Below are positions 10,128-20,161 of a stretch of 64,000 bases of DNA, in pieces (the stretch's first letter is position 1; each line of letters opens with the position of its first letter). The position numbers and the translations under genes are program-made. The notes under the pieces were generated by a model. That model saw only the letters and a program-made list of their open reading frames with translations, did no database searches and had not been told where the DNA came from. The DNA is from Bos javanicus (lineage: Eukaryota; Chordata; Mammalia; Artiodactyla; Bovidae), in the NCBI RefSeq assembly GCF_032452875.1, contig NC_083871.1:8779692-8843691 (forward strand), written 5' to 3'.

Positions 10128-11770
10128 TGAAGTACAAACCTGTTATGCAGAACATGGGAGTTGGTTTGTGCCATTTCTCAGGCACCACCTAGCTCTGCAC
10201 TGTGGCTTTGATTTCCCAAGGAGTCCTTAAACTCAGAGTTTTGAATGCTCTGGAGATGAGTGGTGTAAGAATTGTAGAGGCGTGTAGAAACTGATCACAG
10301 TGAGACATTGTCTTTTCCCTTTGAATAAAATATTTTAAGATTTTCCAAGTAAAATCTGACTTCCAAGTGATTTTTATTGGAGATAAATGACCGTATAAGA
10401 AAAAGAATTAAACTCTAGGCAGTTTTGGTTATTTGTTCCACTCTTACCTTTTATAAGTCTTATTTTTCTGCTATTTATGTGTGGACGCAAGAGCAATCAC
10501 CAGTGTTCGTTCTCTTTCGGTGTTACTAATCCTAGAAATCCATGCACAGAACTCCTCTGTGCTTCCTGCGGTAGAACTTGGAATAGTTAGGACGAAGGTG
10601 GTAGATGCTTCGTTATACACGTTGTAGATGCTTCGGTAGACGAAGGGGGGTTATGTTCGTTTTTACATTGATGAGGGTTCTGTCATGGCTTGTTCAACTG
10701 AGAGGAAGCACTTTAATTTGAGTTTGCCCCTTTTCTGCTGTTTTGGTCAATTTCCTCATTCACCAAATGTCAATAGCAGGAAGATTTCAAATGAAGAAAG
10801 CCCTGTGCATTGTAAAGTAGTTTTCAAGTGGCTGCTTGCCAGTTATAAGCTTACCTGGGAATTTAGATGTTAACGCATAATTTTCCCCTAAAGTGGAAAC
10901 ACTTGTAAGCAACCCTAATCTTACCTAGATTTATGTCCAAAGATGGACTTTGACTTTTATCTCATAGAGCTAGAGTACTTAATGACTTTAATTCAGGTTC
11001 AGGTGCTTTGAAACTCATTCTGTCTTTGATGGGAGCTTAGAGAAATTAAGTAGCTGTGCTGAGACCAGCTTTTCTATTTTATTCTAAAATCCTGTATGAT
11101 ACTGTCATGAGTTTTGATTGTACTGATAAAGCATCAGGAGGTACAAGAAAGGTTTGAAAGGAAGTAGCTGAAATGTCTTAGGATACAAGAAATGAAGCAG
11201 TTACAGAAAGGAAAAATAGGACGTTCAGTCTTGACTTGTTAAGTGTGAGGTCTGACATTCACATGGCATTTGCTTATATGGTTTGCACGTTAGGTAATAG
11301 GTCGGTTGCATGTAAATTGGAGACATCATTCAGCATTTCCTGAGTGATTTCATTTAATCTTTCACCATTGTGAGAGAAGTTGATGTTACTGTCTTCGTGT
11401 TAAGAAGTTTTTATGAAGCTGGGATCTAAAGACATTTTTGTCCAAAGTCACACACATACTTTGTGACAGACAAGGAGTTCAGCTCGGGTCTTCCTACCCA
11501 GTGCCCAGCACTGTGCCTGACACATGATAGCTGTTCTGTGCATGTTGAACCAGTGAGTGACTGAATGAGTGCGAAAGTCCCAAATCCTTACTGATCCAAT
11601 TGTATGTAGAGTCTTTCAGGCTGCTAAGAAATAAAGAGGTGAAGTTCCATATAGCAAAGTTGTGATGAAGACTGTGCAACTACCTATGTATCATGAGCAA
11701 GTTACTTAACACATTTTATCTTCGGTTTCTTCATCTCTGAAGTAGCAGACTCGAACTGTCTGATCTTATG
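10128..11770. other. Intron; one possible MIR/L2 remnant
   Basis: Most of this stretch is unassigned. The segment 11345-11560 has MIR/L2-like landmarks (caaagtcacacac, gcccagcactgtgcctgacac, gaatgagt) and is probably an old SINE/LINE remnant. At 10601-10635 the 12-mer gtagatgcttcg occurs twice, 23 bp apart. Confidence 0.4.
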
Positions 11771-11983
11771 TTGCTGTTGTTTAGTCACTCAGTCGTGTCC
11801 ACCTCCTTTGGGACCCCATGGACTGTAGCCCGCCAGGCTCCTCTGTCCATGGAGTTTTCCAGGCAAGAAGACTGGAGTGGGTTTCCATTTCCTTTTCCAG
11901 GGCATCTTCCTGACCCAGAGATTGAACCTGGTCTCCTGCATTGGAAGGTGGATTCTTTACCACTGAGCCACCTGAGAAGCCCC
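11771..11983 (-). mobile_element. Bov-tA SINE
   Basis: On the + strand it runs from tgctgttgtttagtcactca through ccatggactgtagcccgcc to ccacctgagaagcccc, which is the reversed tRNA-like head. Open frames on both strands across it are SINE artefacts. Confidence 0.93.
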
Positions 11984-12647
11984 CATATGCATCATGATTA
12001 AAATACTAGTACCAGCATGAATCTTTTCCTGGACAAAGGATCTATAATTGTATCATCAGTATTCCGCATCCACACATTCTGTAGTGTGATACACATTACT
12101 GTGCTCAGAATATTTCTTTTAAACCTTCTAATAATAACCTTTTATGTCTGTCACTGAAGAAATTAACATCAGTTGCTTCAGAGCATTTGACAATTGACAG
12201 ACAAAATTTTTTTTTAATGGAAGATAAAAATCTATGAGTCTAGACTTTGATTCTAAGTAAGCTTATGTAAATTTCCAAAATTGTTATTCTTTGTAAGTCT
12301 GAGCAATTTGATGAGTGTCTGCCAATTGATACCAACAAAAAATTTGCAAGCTGTTAGATCATGTGACTTTAAAAACTATAAAACCATGTCTTATCTTTTC
12401 CATGTCTTTAATTTTTAAGGATAAAGTTTTTTTTTAATGAAACATCTATTCTTGTCTGCCTTAAATTTTTAAGAAGTTTTATATTTTGTCTTTTCTATTT
12501 GGAAGTAATAGTTTTCAGCTTATATTTGGAAATATACATTTTATTGGATATATAAATAAATATACATTAAATTAAACATAAAATAAACATTTTATTGGAA
12601 ATACAAATTGAGTTCTGATATATTTATATTGAAAACACATTTAGGAG
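11984..12647. other. Intron, very AT-rich
   Basis: No named repeat. The string acattttattgga occurs near 12537 and again near 12588, a partial local duplication just upstream of the hairpin. Confidence 0.45.
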
Positions 12648-12757
12648 AACTATATAACTGTTTCTAATTTGAAGGCATTTATAACTGGCTAAAATTTTTT
12701 ATTTATTTATTTAAAGCCAGTTATAAATGTGTTCAAATTAGAAATAGTTACATAGTT
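12648..12757. repeat. Imperfect inverted repeat, 43-bp arms
   Basis: The left arm 12648-12690 and right arm 12715-12757 are reverse complements at 39 of 43 positions, separated by a 24-bp A/T-only loop (12691-12714). The outer arm ends are aactat/atagtt and the inner ends aactggct/agccagtt. The shape fits a MITE-like element or a local palindromic duplication. I do not recognise the family. Confidence 0.85.
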
Positions 12758-12944
12758 ATTTTAAATATGGACTTTTTTTGGTGCCTGAAATGCTAAGAAC
12801 CTTTTAAAAATGTTATCTTGTTTAATTCCCAAAATGTGTCTTGTGTTAAATATAAATATCAGTATCTCCATATTACTGATGAGGTCATTGAGGTCCAGCA
12901 AAAATAAATTATCCTCTGTTATAGAGTTTACTAGGAAACAGCCA
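12758..12944. other. Intron with a MIR-like remnant
   Basis: The segment 12850-12935 (tattactgatgaggtcattgagg) resembles the reversed conserved core of MIR. It is short and weak. Confidence 0.35.
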
Positions 12945-13268
12945 GGGCTTCCCTGGTAGCTCAGCTGGTAAAGAATCTACCTGCAATGCAGGAGACCCCA
13001 GTTCAACTCCTGGGTCGGGAGGATCCCCTGGAGAAGGGATAAGCTACCCATTCCAATATTCTTAGGCTTCCCTTGTGGCTCAGCTGATAAAGACTCCGTC
13101 TGCAATGTGGGAGACCTGGGTTCAATCTCTGGGTTGGGAAGATCCCCTGGAGAAGGCAAAGGCTCCCCACTCCAGTATTCTGGCCTGGAGAATCCCATAG
13201 ACTGTATAGTCCATGGGGTCGCAAAGAGTCAGGCATGACTGAGCTACTTTCAAAAAAAAAAAAAAAAA
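12945..13268 (+). mobile_element. Bov-tA SINE with duplicated tRNA-like head
   Basis: Two tRNA-like heads lie in tandem: gggcttccctggtagctcag at 12945 and ggcttcccttgtggctcagc at about 13067. They are followed by one Bov-A body with the ctgtatagtccatggggtcg variant, then a run of 17 A (13252-13268). Another double-headed copy lies at 54897-55228. Confidence 0.92.
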
Positions 13269-13270
13269 GC

Positions 13271-13635
13271 ATGTATATGGAATCTAGAAAACTAGTACTG
13301 ATGAACCCATTTACTGGAGAGAAATGGAGAGGCAGACTTAGAGAATGACCTGTGGACACTGTGGGGGGAGGAGAGGGTGGGATGAATGGAGAAAGCAGCA
13401 TTGGCGAATATACACGAGCACGTGTAAAACAGATGACTGGTGGGGAGCTGCTCTATGCCGCAGGGAACCCAGCTTGGCACTCTGTGATGACCCAGAGAGG
13501 CAGGATGGAGGGAGGGGAAGGAGGCTTCAAAGGGAAGAGTTGTATGTAGTATGGTGATGACTGATTTGAGTTATCGTATGGCAGAAGCCAACGTTGTAAA
13601 GCAGTTTTCCTCTATTAAAAAAAGTTTTAAAAAAG
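13271..13635 (+). mobile_element. Ruminant L1 3' end
   Basis: It contains typical artiodactyl L1 3' UTR wording: tatggaatctagaaaa, gatgaacccatttac, ctgtggacactgtgggg, agctgctctatgccgcaggg, ctctgtgatgaccc and a final aacgttgtaaagcag before an A-rich tail. It is strongly 5'-truncated. The SINE immediately before it ends in poly-A. Confidence 0.88.
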
Positions 13636-14237
13636 CAAAAAATAGAAAGAGTTGAAGTCTTCTAGTTATAAAGGTGACATTATCAATTCTGAAGGTTTCC
13701 TCATTCCAGGAAGACAGAGGGCAAGTAGGAGCAGTCTCTGTGAGCTGAACTGATCTTTTCTAACCACTTGGGAGAAGGAAAGAACGGTCGAACCAAAGAA
13801 CTTTTGAAGCATGTTTTGTTGCAGTTGGTTTTTGACAAGTAGCTTTAATCACAACACACTATTTGTTTGGTGAGAAAAAAATAACCCACTAGAAGTAAAA
13901 AAAAAAAATCATTGTATAACTTATGGAGCCAGGAAGCTGTCTGTAAATGGCAATTGACAGATTGTACTTTTATGACTACCCAGTGGAGAAGCGGTCAGAG
14001 AAGAAGCTGTATCGCATAGGAAGAAATGTCCCTTGCCCTGCCTGAGTCCTCCCAATCCCTCCTCAACTCTGCTTGAACCATCTTTTAAGACCTTGTTGAA
14101 GTCCTGTCTCTTTCCTGAAACCCTTTCGACTTTCACAGAAATAATCTTTTTTCCTTTTTGGCTCTTCTGGCTTGCTCTGCTTCTGTTGTTGTTGATCTTT
14201 GTACACTTATCTTTTAGCATGTACTGCAATGTACTTT
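13636..14237. other. Intron, unassigned
   Basis: No recognised repeat. It contains an A12 run near 13897-13908. Open frames at 13921-14347 run across the boundary of the next SINE and have no domain. Confidence 0.45.
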
Positions 14238-14510
14238 CGGAGAAGGCGATGGCACCCCACTCCAGTACTCTTGCCTGGAAAATCCCATGGACGGAGGAGC
14301 CTGGTAGGCTGCAGTCCATGGGGTTGCTAGGAGTCAGACACGACTAAGCAACTTCACTTTCACTTTTCACTTTCCTGAATTGGAGAAGGAAATGGCAACC
14401 CACTCCAGTGTTCTTGCCTGGAGAATCCCAGGGACGGGGGAGCCTGGTGGGCTGCCGTCTATGGGGTCACACAGAGTCAGACACGACTGAAGCGACTTAG
14501 CAGCAGCAGC
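14238..14510 (+). mobile_element. Bov-A2 SINE (dimer)
   Basis: A full dimer: the first unit starts cggagaaggcgatggcac and the second starts near 14381 (ttggagaaggaaatggc). It ends in AGC repeats at 14499-14510. An 8-bp target duplication tgtacttt lies at 14230-14237 and 14519-14526. Low divergence suggests a fairly young insertion. Confidence 0.95.
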
Positions 14511-14795
14511 GGTGGCATTGTACTTTATGATGTGGTCCAGTTGTGTTCAGTTGTAAACTAACTGATAACCTCTGGGCCTTTTTATTCTGAGGACTGTGGT
14601 ATGAAGCTGGCATTGACTCGTCATGTCCCAGCTCTTTCTCTGCCCCATCAAAATGAAACTAATCAAGGATCCGGGTAGTGTTTGAACGGAGTTTAAGCAG
14701 TACTGAAAATGACTGTCGGAGTGTTGGGATTAAAAGGAACGCGATCTCTGGTGTGGACATGGACGAGATGAGATTTGGGCTGAGCTTAAGTCATA

Positions 14796-15001
14796 GTACC
14801 ATGGCTTAGGCTGCTATAACAAAATCCAGAGACCGGCAGCATCAACAGCAGAAACATATGGCTCACATTTCCGGAGGCTGGAAGTCTGAGATCACAGGGA
14901 CAGGATGTTTGAGTGAAGGTCCTCTTCCAGGTCAGAGACTTCTCATTGTGTCCTCATGTGGTGGAATTGGCTAGAGAGCCCCGGGGCAGCTCTTTTTAAA
15001 G
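14796..15001 (-). mobile_element. MaLR-type LTR, first part (interrupted)
   Basis: Reverse of an MST/MLT1-like LTR: accatggcttaggctgctat, catttccggaggctggaagt and tctcattgtgtcctcatgtg. The same LTR resumes at 15457 after a SINE insertion, with the expected order of landmarks. Confidence 0.82.
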
Positions 15002-15009
15002 AACATTAA

Positions 15010-15136
15010 TCCTGATTCCCTGGCAGTCTGGTGGTTGGGACTCTGGGGTTCTACTGTAGGGGGCATGGGTTTGACCCCTGATTGGGGAACCAAGATGCCA
15101 CACAGCACACACGGCAGGGCCAAAAAAAAAGAAAGA
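15010..15136 (+). mobile_element. CHR-2 type SINE inserted in MaLR LTR
   Basis: It starts tgattccctggcagtctggt, has a tRNA-like head, then ggggaaccaagatgccacac and an A-rich tail at 15122-15136. The left target duplication aacattaa is at 15002-15009; the matching copy is not at its own right end but after the next SINE (15449-15456). Confidence 0.85.
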
Positions 15137-15448
15137 GGACTTCTCTGGTGGTTCAGTGGTGAGGAATCCACCTGCCAGTGTGGGAGACATGGGTTCGGTC
15201 CCTGATCTGAGAAGATTCCACATGTGCTCCAACTGTTAAGCCTGTGTTCTAGAGCTGGGGAGCTGTAACTACTATAACTACTGTGTCCTTGTGCTAAAAC
15301 CACTGAATCCTGTGTGCTCTAGAGCCCGTGCTCCAGAGCCAGAGAAGCCACTGCAGTGAGATGCCTGCTCGCCACACCAGAGAAAGCCTGAGCACAGCAG
15401 CCCGGCACGGCCAAAGATAAATAAATAAAATTATTTAAAAAATGAAAT
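15137..15448 (+). mobile_element. CHR-1 type SINE (long form)
   Basis: It starts ggacttctctggtggttcag and runs through gagaagattccacatgtgct, the tctagagcccgtgctccaga segment and gagaagccactgcagtgaga, ending gccaaagataaataaataaa. It follows the CHR-2 copy directly, and the pair shares one set of target duplications. Confidence 0.85.
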
Positions 15449-15596
15449 AACATTAAGCCCATTCATGAGGGCAACACCTTTATGAGCTAATCACCTCCCA
15501 AAGGCCCCACCTACTTCTATCATCACCTTTGGGAATTAAGATTACAACATATGAATTTGTGGGGAGTGGACGAGGCACAAACATTCAGACCATAGC
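15449..15596 (-). mobile_element. MaLR-type LTR, second part
   Basis: Continuation of the LTR at 14796: attaagcccattcatgaggg, ctaatcacctcccaaaggcc, gattacaacatatgaatttg and the terminal cattcagaccatag. Together the two parts make an almost complete LTR of about 350 bp. Confidence 0.82.
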
Positions 15597-15633
15597 TGAT
15601 AGGTAGGATTCACATAAGGAGAAATGAAGAGAA

Positions 15634-16033
15634 AATAAAGAAAGCTAAGTGCTGAAGAATTGATGCTTTTGAACTGTGGTATTGCAGAAGACTCGAGAGT
15701 TCCCTGGACTGCAAGGAGATCAAACCAGTCCATCCTGAAAGAAATCAGTCCTGAATATTCATTGGAAGGACTGATGCTGAAGCTAAAACGCCAGTACTTT
15801 GGCCACCTGATGCGAAGAACCAACTCATGGGAAAAGACCCTGATGCTGGGAAAGATTGAAGGCGGGAGGAAAAGGGGATGACAAGGATGAGATGGTTGCA
15901 TGGCATCACTGACTCCTTGGACATGAGTTTGAGCAAGCTCCAAGAGTTGGTGATAGACAGGGAGGCCTGGCATACTGCAGTCCATGACATTGCAAAGAAT
16001 CAGACACTACTGAGCAACTGAACTGAATTGAAC
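15634..16033 (+). mobile_element. BovB LINE 3' fragment
   Basis: A 5'-truncated copy from gctgaagaattgatgctttt through the C-terminal ORF2 and 3' UTR to the actgaactgaattgaac tail. The target duplication tgaagagaa lies at 15625-15633 and 16034-16042, so this is an independent insertion of about 400 bp and not a broken longer copy. Confidence 0.93.
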
Positions 16034-16042
16034 TGAAGAGAA

Positions 16043-16580
16043 GAAAGCATGCCCATTAGAGTAGTTATCTAAGGTAGGATGAATCACTTTCTCCCCTCCA
16101 CCTCAATCCCATCACCAGTTTGCAGCCATTGAGGAAGTAAATCTCTTTTTGCAGTGGTGTGTGTGGGTTGTTCCTAAATGTTTTCTGATGAAAACTGTAC
16201 CTGTTCTTGTGTTTGTTGATAGTCTACTAAAAAGATAATTTGCGTATTTTTCCGTGCAAAGATTTTGTTTCTAGGACTTTTTGGTAAATTGTTATTTTTT
16301 CATTTGTTTTGTTACTCCAGTATTTGTTACTCTGTGTTTCATGGTTGAACCCAGATCATTAATGTGGCCAGGACACGTGGGATAATTGATGAGGAGAAAA
16401 CCAGGAGACCCAGGGATCTGTAAGGGAATGCCATGGAACCTGAGAAAGGGGATCTAGAACAGTATATTGAAAAGGAAGAACATGCCCAGTTGAGGGGGAT
16501 TGATAAGGTGCTAAGGACAATTTGAGTGTCTTGGGCAAGAATTGAGTTTGAGGTTGATAGAACCTACATTTATAGAAACT
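16043..16580. other. Intron, unassigned
   Basis: No repeat or exon recognised in this stretch. Confidence 0.45.
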
Positions 16581-16593
16581 GGAATCCAGAGGT

Positions 16594-16822
16594 GCATGCA
16601 TGCATGCTCAGTCGCTTCAGTCATGTCGAACCCTTTGTGACCCTATGGACTGTACCCAACCAGGCTCTTCTGTCCATGGGATTATCCAGGCAAGACTACT
16701 AGAGTGGGTTGCCATGCCCTCCTTCAGGGGAATCGTCCAGATCCAGGGATCGAACCCTTGTTTCTTAAGTCTCCTGCATTGGCAGACAGATTCTTCACTG
16801 CTAGTGCCACCTGAGAAGCCCC
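16594..16822 (-). mobile_element. Bov-tA SINE
   Basis: An antisense copy with the tgcatgcatgctcagtcgct variant 3' end and the head at ccacctgagaagcccc. The 13-bp target duplication ggaatccagaggt (16581-16593) matches ggaagccagaggt (16823-16835) with one change. Confidence 0.93.
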
Positions 16823-16835
16823 GGAAGCCAGAGGT

Positions 16836-17921
16836 AGCAGCAGTTTTATAGTCAGAGGAGTTAAATAGATGTTACATATGCTGAAGTTGAGGTGAGAGCC
16901 ATTTATATGAGTTAGAAATCACCAAATCATAGGATTTTAGAGCTGAGAAGATCTTCAGTGAGTCTGTCATCTGGTTCCTTCATTTTGCAAAAGAACAAGC
17001 TGAGTCCTGGAGAGTTCAGTAGATAGTTTATAACTACCAAGATCAGGACAGTTAGGCCTGGAGTGAAAGTCAGTTTGAGTCATTATTGTAGAGAAGATGC
17101 TCAGAGAATCTTGGCAGTGAATCACTACTTAAAAATGCAGCTCTCACCACAGATTATAACTGATCTAAGTGGGAAGTGCCAAAAAAGATACGTCATTTCA
17201 ATTTTCCTCTATTTCTCATTTTCTTCTGACACTTTGGAATGTGGTAGAAGCCTTCAGAAGACTGATCAAATAATTCTGATTTTGGTTCTTTAAAAAAGAA
17301 AATTAATCCCATACGTGGAGAAGATGTACCAGTTTGTTGTGGGAAAACTTTAGAAGTAGAGAGTTCAAGGAAATTTTAGTATAGGACATTTGTATGTTTT
17401 GGACACATGCCATCCCAGTCAAGTCCCTGAGTATACGCAGAAGAATTGATTTGATAATAGCACTTTTTAAAAGCACGAACAATTTGAATAGAGCCCAAGA
17501 AAAAGAATTAAAGGAAATAATGAGCATGAACTTGGCAGTGGTTCTGTCATCGGTGAGCTGATAGTTCTTCCTTCTGTCCTGAAGTTTAGGGCTAGGGTAG
17601 GCAGGAGCTCACAGCATGCTCAGTTTTAATGACAACGACTTGGTTTCAGAGAACTACTTATGATTACAAAATTTTCTTGTTGAAAGACCAGGATTAATTT
17701 TTCTGCAGGGACATTTTTGTTTTTCCTCAGAGATTTGAGAAAGTATGCATGATGAGCAGCAGATTGGTTGGGTTTATTTATTTAAGATGATCTGGGTAGT
17801 ATTTTAAGTATTCTACATGCATTATAGGCATTCAATAAACAGTTATCTATTTCATTGCTTTCTAAGTGCCTTTAAATATATTTTTAAAATTGTAAGCCTG
17901 TGGGAAACAGTTAAACATTTC
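16836..17921. other. Intron with a possible MIR-like remnant
   Basis: At 16925-17060 the order catctggttccttcattttgc, gagttcag, ccaagatcaggacagttag resembles a reversed, decayed MIR-type repeat. The remainder, to the CHR SINE, is unassigned. Confidence 0.35.
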
Positions 17922-18141
17922 CTTTTTTTATTATTATTATTTTTGGCTGTTTTGGGTCTTTGTCCCACGTGCAGGGTTTCTCTCGTTGAGGTGGCCTCTC
18001 TTGTTGCAGCGTGTGCTCTAGAGCACAGGCTCAGTAGTCGCCCCGTGGCCTGTGGGATGTTATTTCCTGAACCAGGGACCGAAGCTGTGTCCCCCGCATT
18101 GGCGGGCAGATTGTTAACCACCGGACCACCAGGGAGGTTCC
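17922..18141 (-). mobile_element. CHR-1 type SINE
   Basis: It runs from a T-rich left end through tttttggctgttttgggtct to ccaccagggaggttc. The target duplication acagttaaacatttc (17907-17921) matches acaggtaaacatttc (18142-18156) with one change. Confidence 0.92.
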
Positions 18142-18156
18142 ACAGGTAAACATTTC

Positions 18157-19174
18157 TACTTTTTGACTTCCAGGGTTGATTTGGCTCCGGAGTATGTCCT
18201 TCCCTCTGCCCCTGTTATATTAATACATCTGGTCTAACTACAGGTGGTTGATGGTGTTGCAGGGAACCAGTAACTCCCACCACCTACCCATTCTAACCAG
18301 CAGATTGTAAACCCACAGAATTGACTACCTGATGAATTTGAACGCAGCTCCATCTGACTCTATAGTACGGCTATTAACACGAGAATGTACTACTTCCTAG
18401 AGGCAGGATCATAGAGATGAAGATTTAACCTCTCAGTGATTTGTACTTGATTGGGGCCGCAGATCAGTTCCCCAGTTCCTGTTCCAACTTTCCTTTCTTA
18501 GCCTAATACATGCAGTCTTCTCTAGTAGAATCATGAATGTGTTAGAACAGAACTGAAATTTGCCTGGCAGGATTCACCCATAACCAATTAACTGTTGGAA
18601 CATAGATTAACCAAGTACTAGATATCTTGCTAATTTTAAGGCGATTAATATTGCAGAACTTATTGATACTGCCCTTAGTGGAATAATTAGTGCAAAAGAA
18701 AATATTTTTAAAAAGTGTGATTTAGCTCCATCCGGGGAGCTAAATCAAACTGAAAATGGAAAAACATGAAAACACAGCTGTTTACCATACAATTTTGATT
18801 TCAGACACATACTTGAAAGTTTTCAGAATTAGGACTGCTTGTAGCTTAGCTCCTGCTTGAAAAACTGGACTTCCAGGTACTTCTTATATTTCCAGAAGAG
18901 TTTTACCTCAGTAGTAGATTATTGAAAATACTTGACGGACAAGCCTATGCTATTATCATTTAAGCTTTACCTAAACCATTAAAAGTAAAGTCATAAAAGT
19001 ATTCTGCACAAGTGATCTTAAACTTGGTTCATTAAGATTGTCAACTTTGAATTTTGTCTATGAGATAGAAAAATTACTGGTGTGAGACACTGCAGTCTTT
19101 AACCAGAAGTTCCTGCCTTCTTTAAGTAAAAACTTCATCAACCTATACTATTTTAAAAATTAATAAATGATTAA
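18157..19174. other. Intron, unassigned
   Basis: A 1-kb stretch with no element I can name. A short local inverted motif, tagctcc..ggagcta, sits at 18722-18745. It may be plain conserved or decayed intron. Confidence 0.45.
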
Positions 19175-19483
19175 TTTATTTTTGGCCCGCGAGGTCTGCG
19201 TTCCAGGCGCGGGCTTTCTCTAGCTGCAGCGCGTGGGCGCTGGCTCCGGTTGCGGTGCTGGGGCTTCTCATTGCTGGGGCCCCCCGTGTCCTGGAGGATG
19301 GGCTTTAGGCACGTGGGCCTCACTGGTTGCAGCATGGACTGCAGTTGCAGCATACAGGCTTACTAGTTGTGGCAGATGGGCCTAGTTGCCCTGCAGCATG
19401 TGGGATCTTCCAGACCCGGGATCAAACCCACGTACCCTGCGTTGGCAGGTGGATTCTTAACCACTGGACTACCAGGAAACTCC
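19175..19483 (-). mobile_element. CHR-1 type SINE, CpG-rich
   Basis: It runs from ttatttttggcccgcgaggt through ggcgcgggctttctctagct and repeated ttgcagcatg-type units to ttaaccactggactaccagg. Many CpGs survive in the first 90 bases, unlike most old SINEs in the window. Confidence 0.92.
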
Positions 19484-20125
19484 TATAATGTTTGGGTAAA
19501 GAACAGTCTTAAAACTTACAAAGAACAAATGGCCACTTTGTGTGTGTGTGTATATATATAATTTATTACCCCAGTTCTTTATTTGCTGCTGTGTTATTAT
19601 ACATATTGCTGTACTTGGAGCAAGAAATATGACTGGAGAAATGTATGGTTATGTTATTTCGATGATTTGATAAACCCATGTTTTGCTTTTGGGTTTCATA
19701 AAGCATCTAGGCAAATCCTTAAGTACGGTGATAGATTACCTTGGTCTCTGAATGGAGTTGTTAGTGGAAGCTTTATGTGTCATTGGAGGGCAGTACATGG
19801 CCTTTTATATTTCAGGGATGAAATATAATGCAAAAGCTAATTTGAGATGACAGTCAAGAATTGAGATTTTCAAACCTGTGGACTTTTCTTAGGGACAATG
19901 TTTGCTTTTCTTTGTTTATATATAAGGAAGTAACCAAAATGATTTGTTTTGCATATATGGCCTAGGGGATATCTAGGAAGGTTTCTTCAATGCTAATATT
20001 TCCTAGCTACAACCCTTTCTGTTATATATGCACATGAATATACACATCGACACATTTCTGCAAATTAAAAGCCTATTTTAGATATATCATGTTTAATAAG
20101 TGCAATTCATGTTTTCCATTTCCCT

Positions 20126-20126
<1 letters not shown>
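19484..20126. other. Intron, unassigned, with a TG/TA run
   Basis: A short (TG)n(TA)n run lies at 19539-19560. No repeat family or exon was recognised in the rest. Confidence 0.45.

Positions 20127-20158
<32 letters not shown>
20127..20158. repeat. (GT)16 microsatellite
   Basis: An uninterrupted dinucleotide array of 16 units, long enough to be polymorphic. Confidence 0.97.

Positions 20159-20161
<3 letters not shown>

Noticed and set aside
12945..13130. tRNA gene calls at SINE heads (box A/box B present)
   Set aside because: The heads are tRNA-Glu-derived SINE promoters fused to Bov-A or CHR bodies, and the cloverleaf is not maintained.
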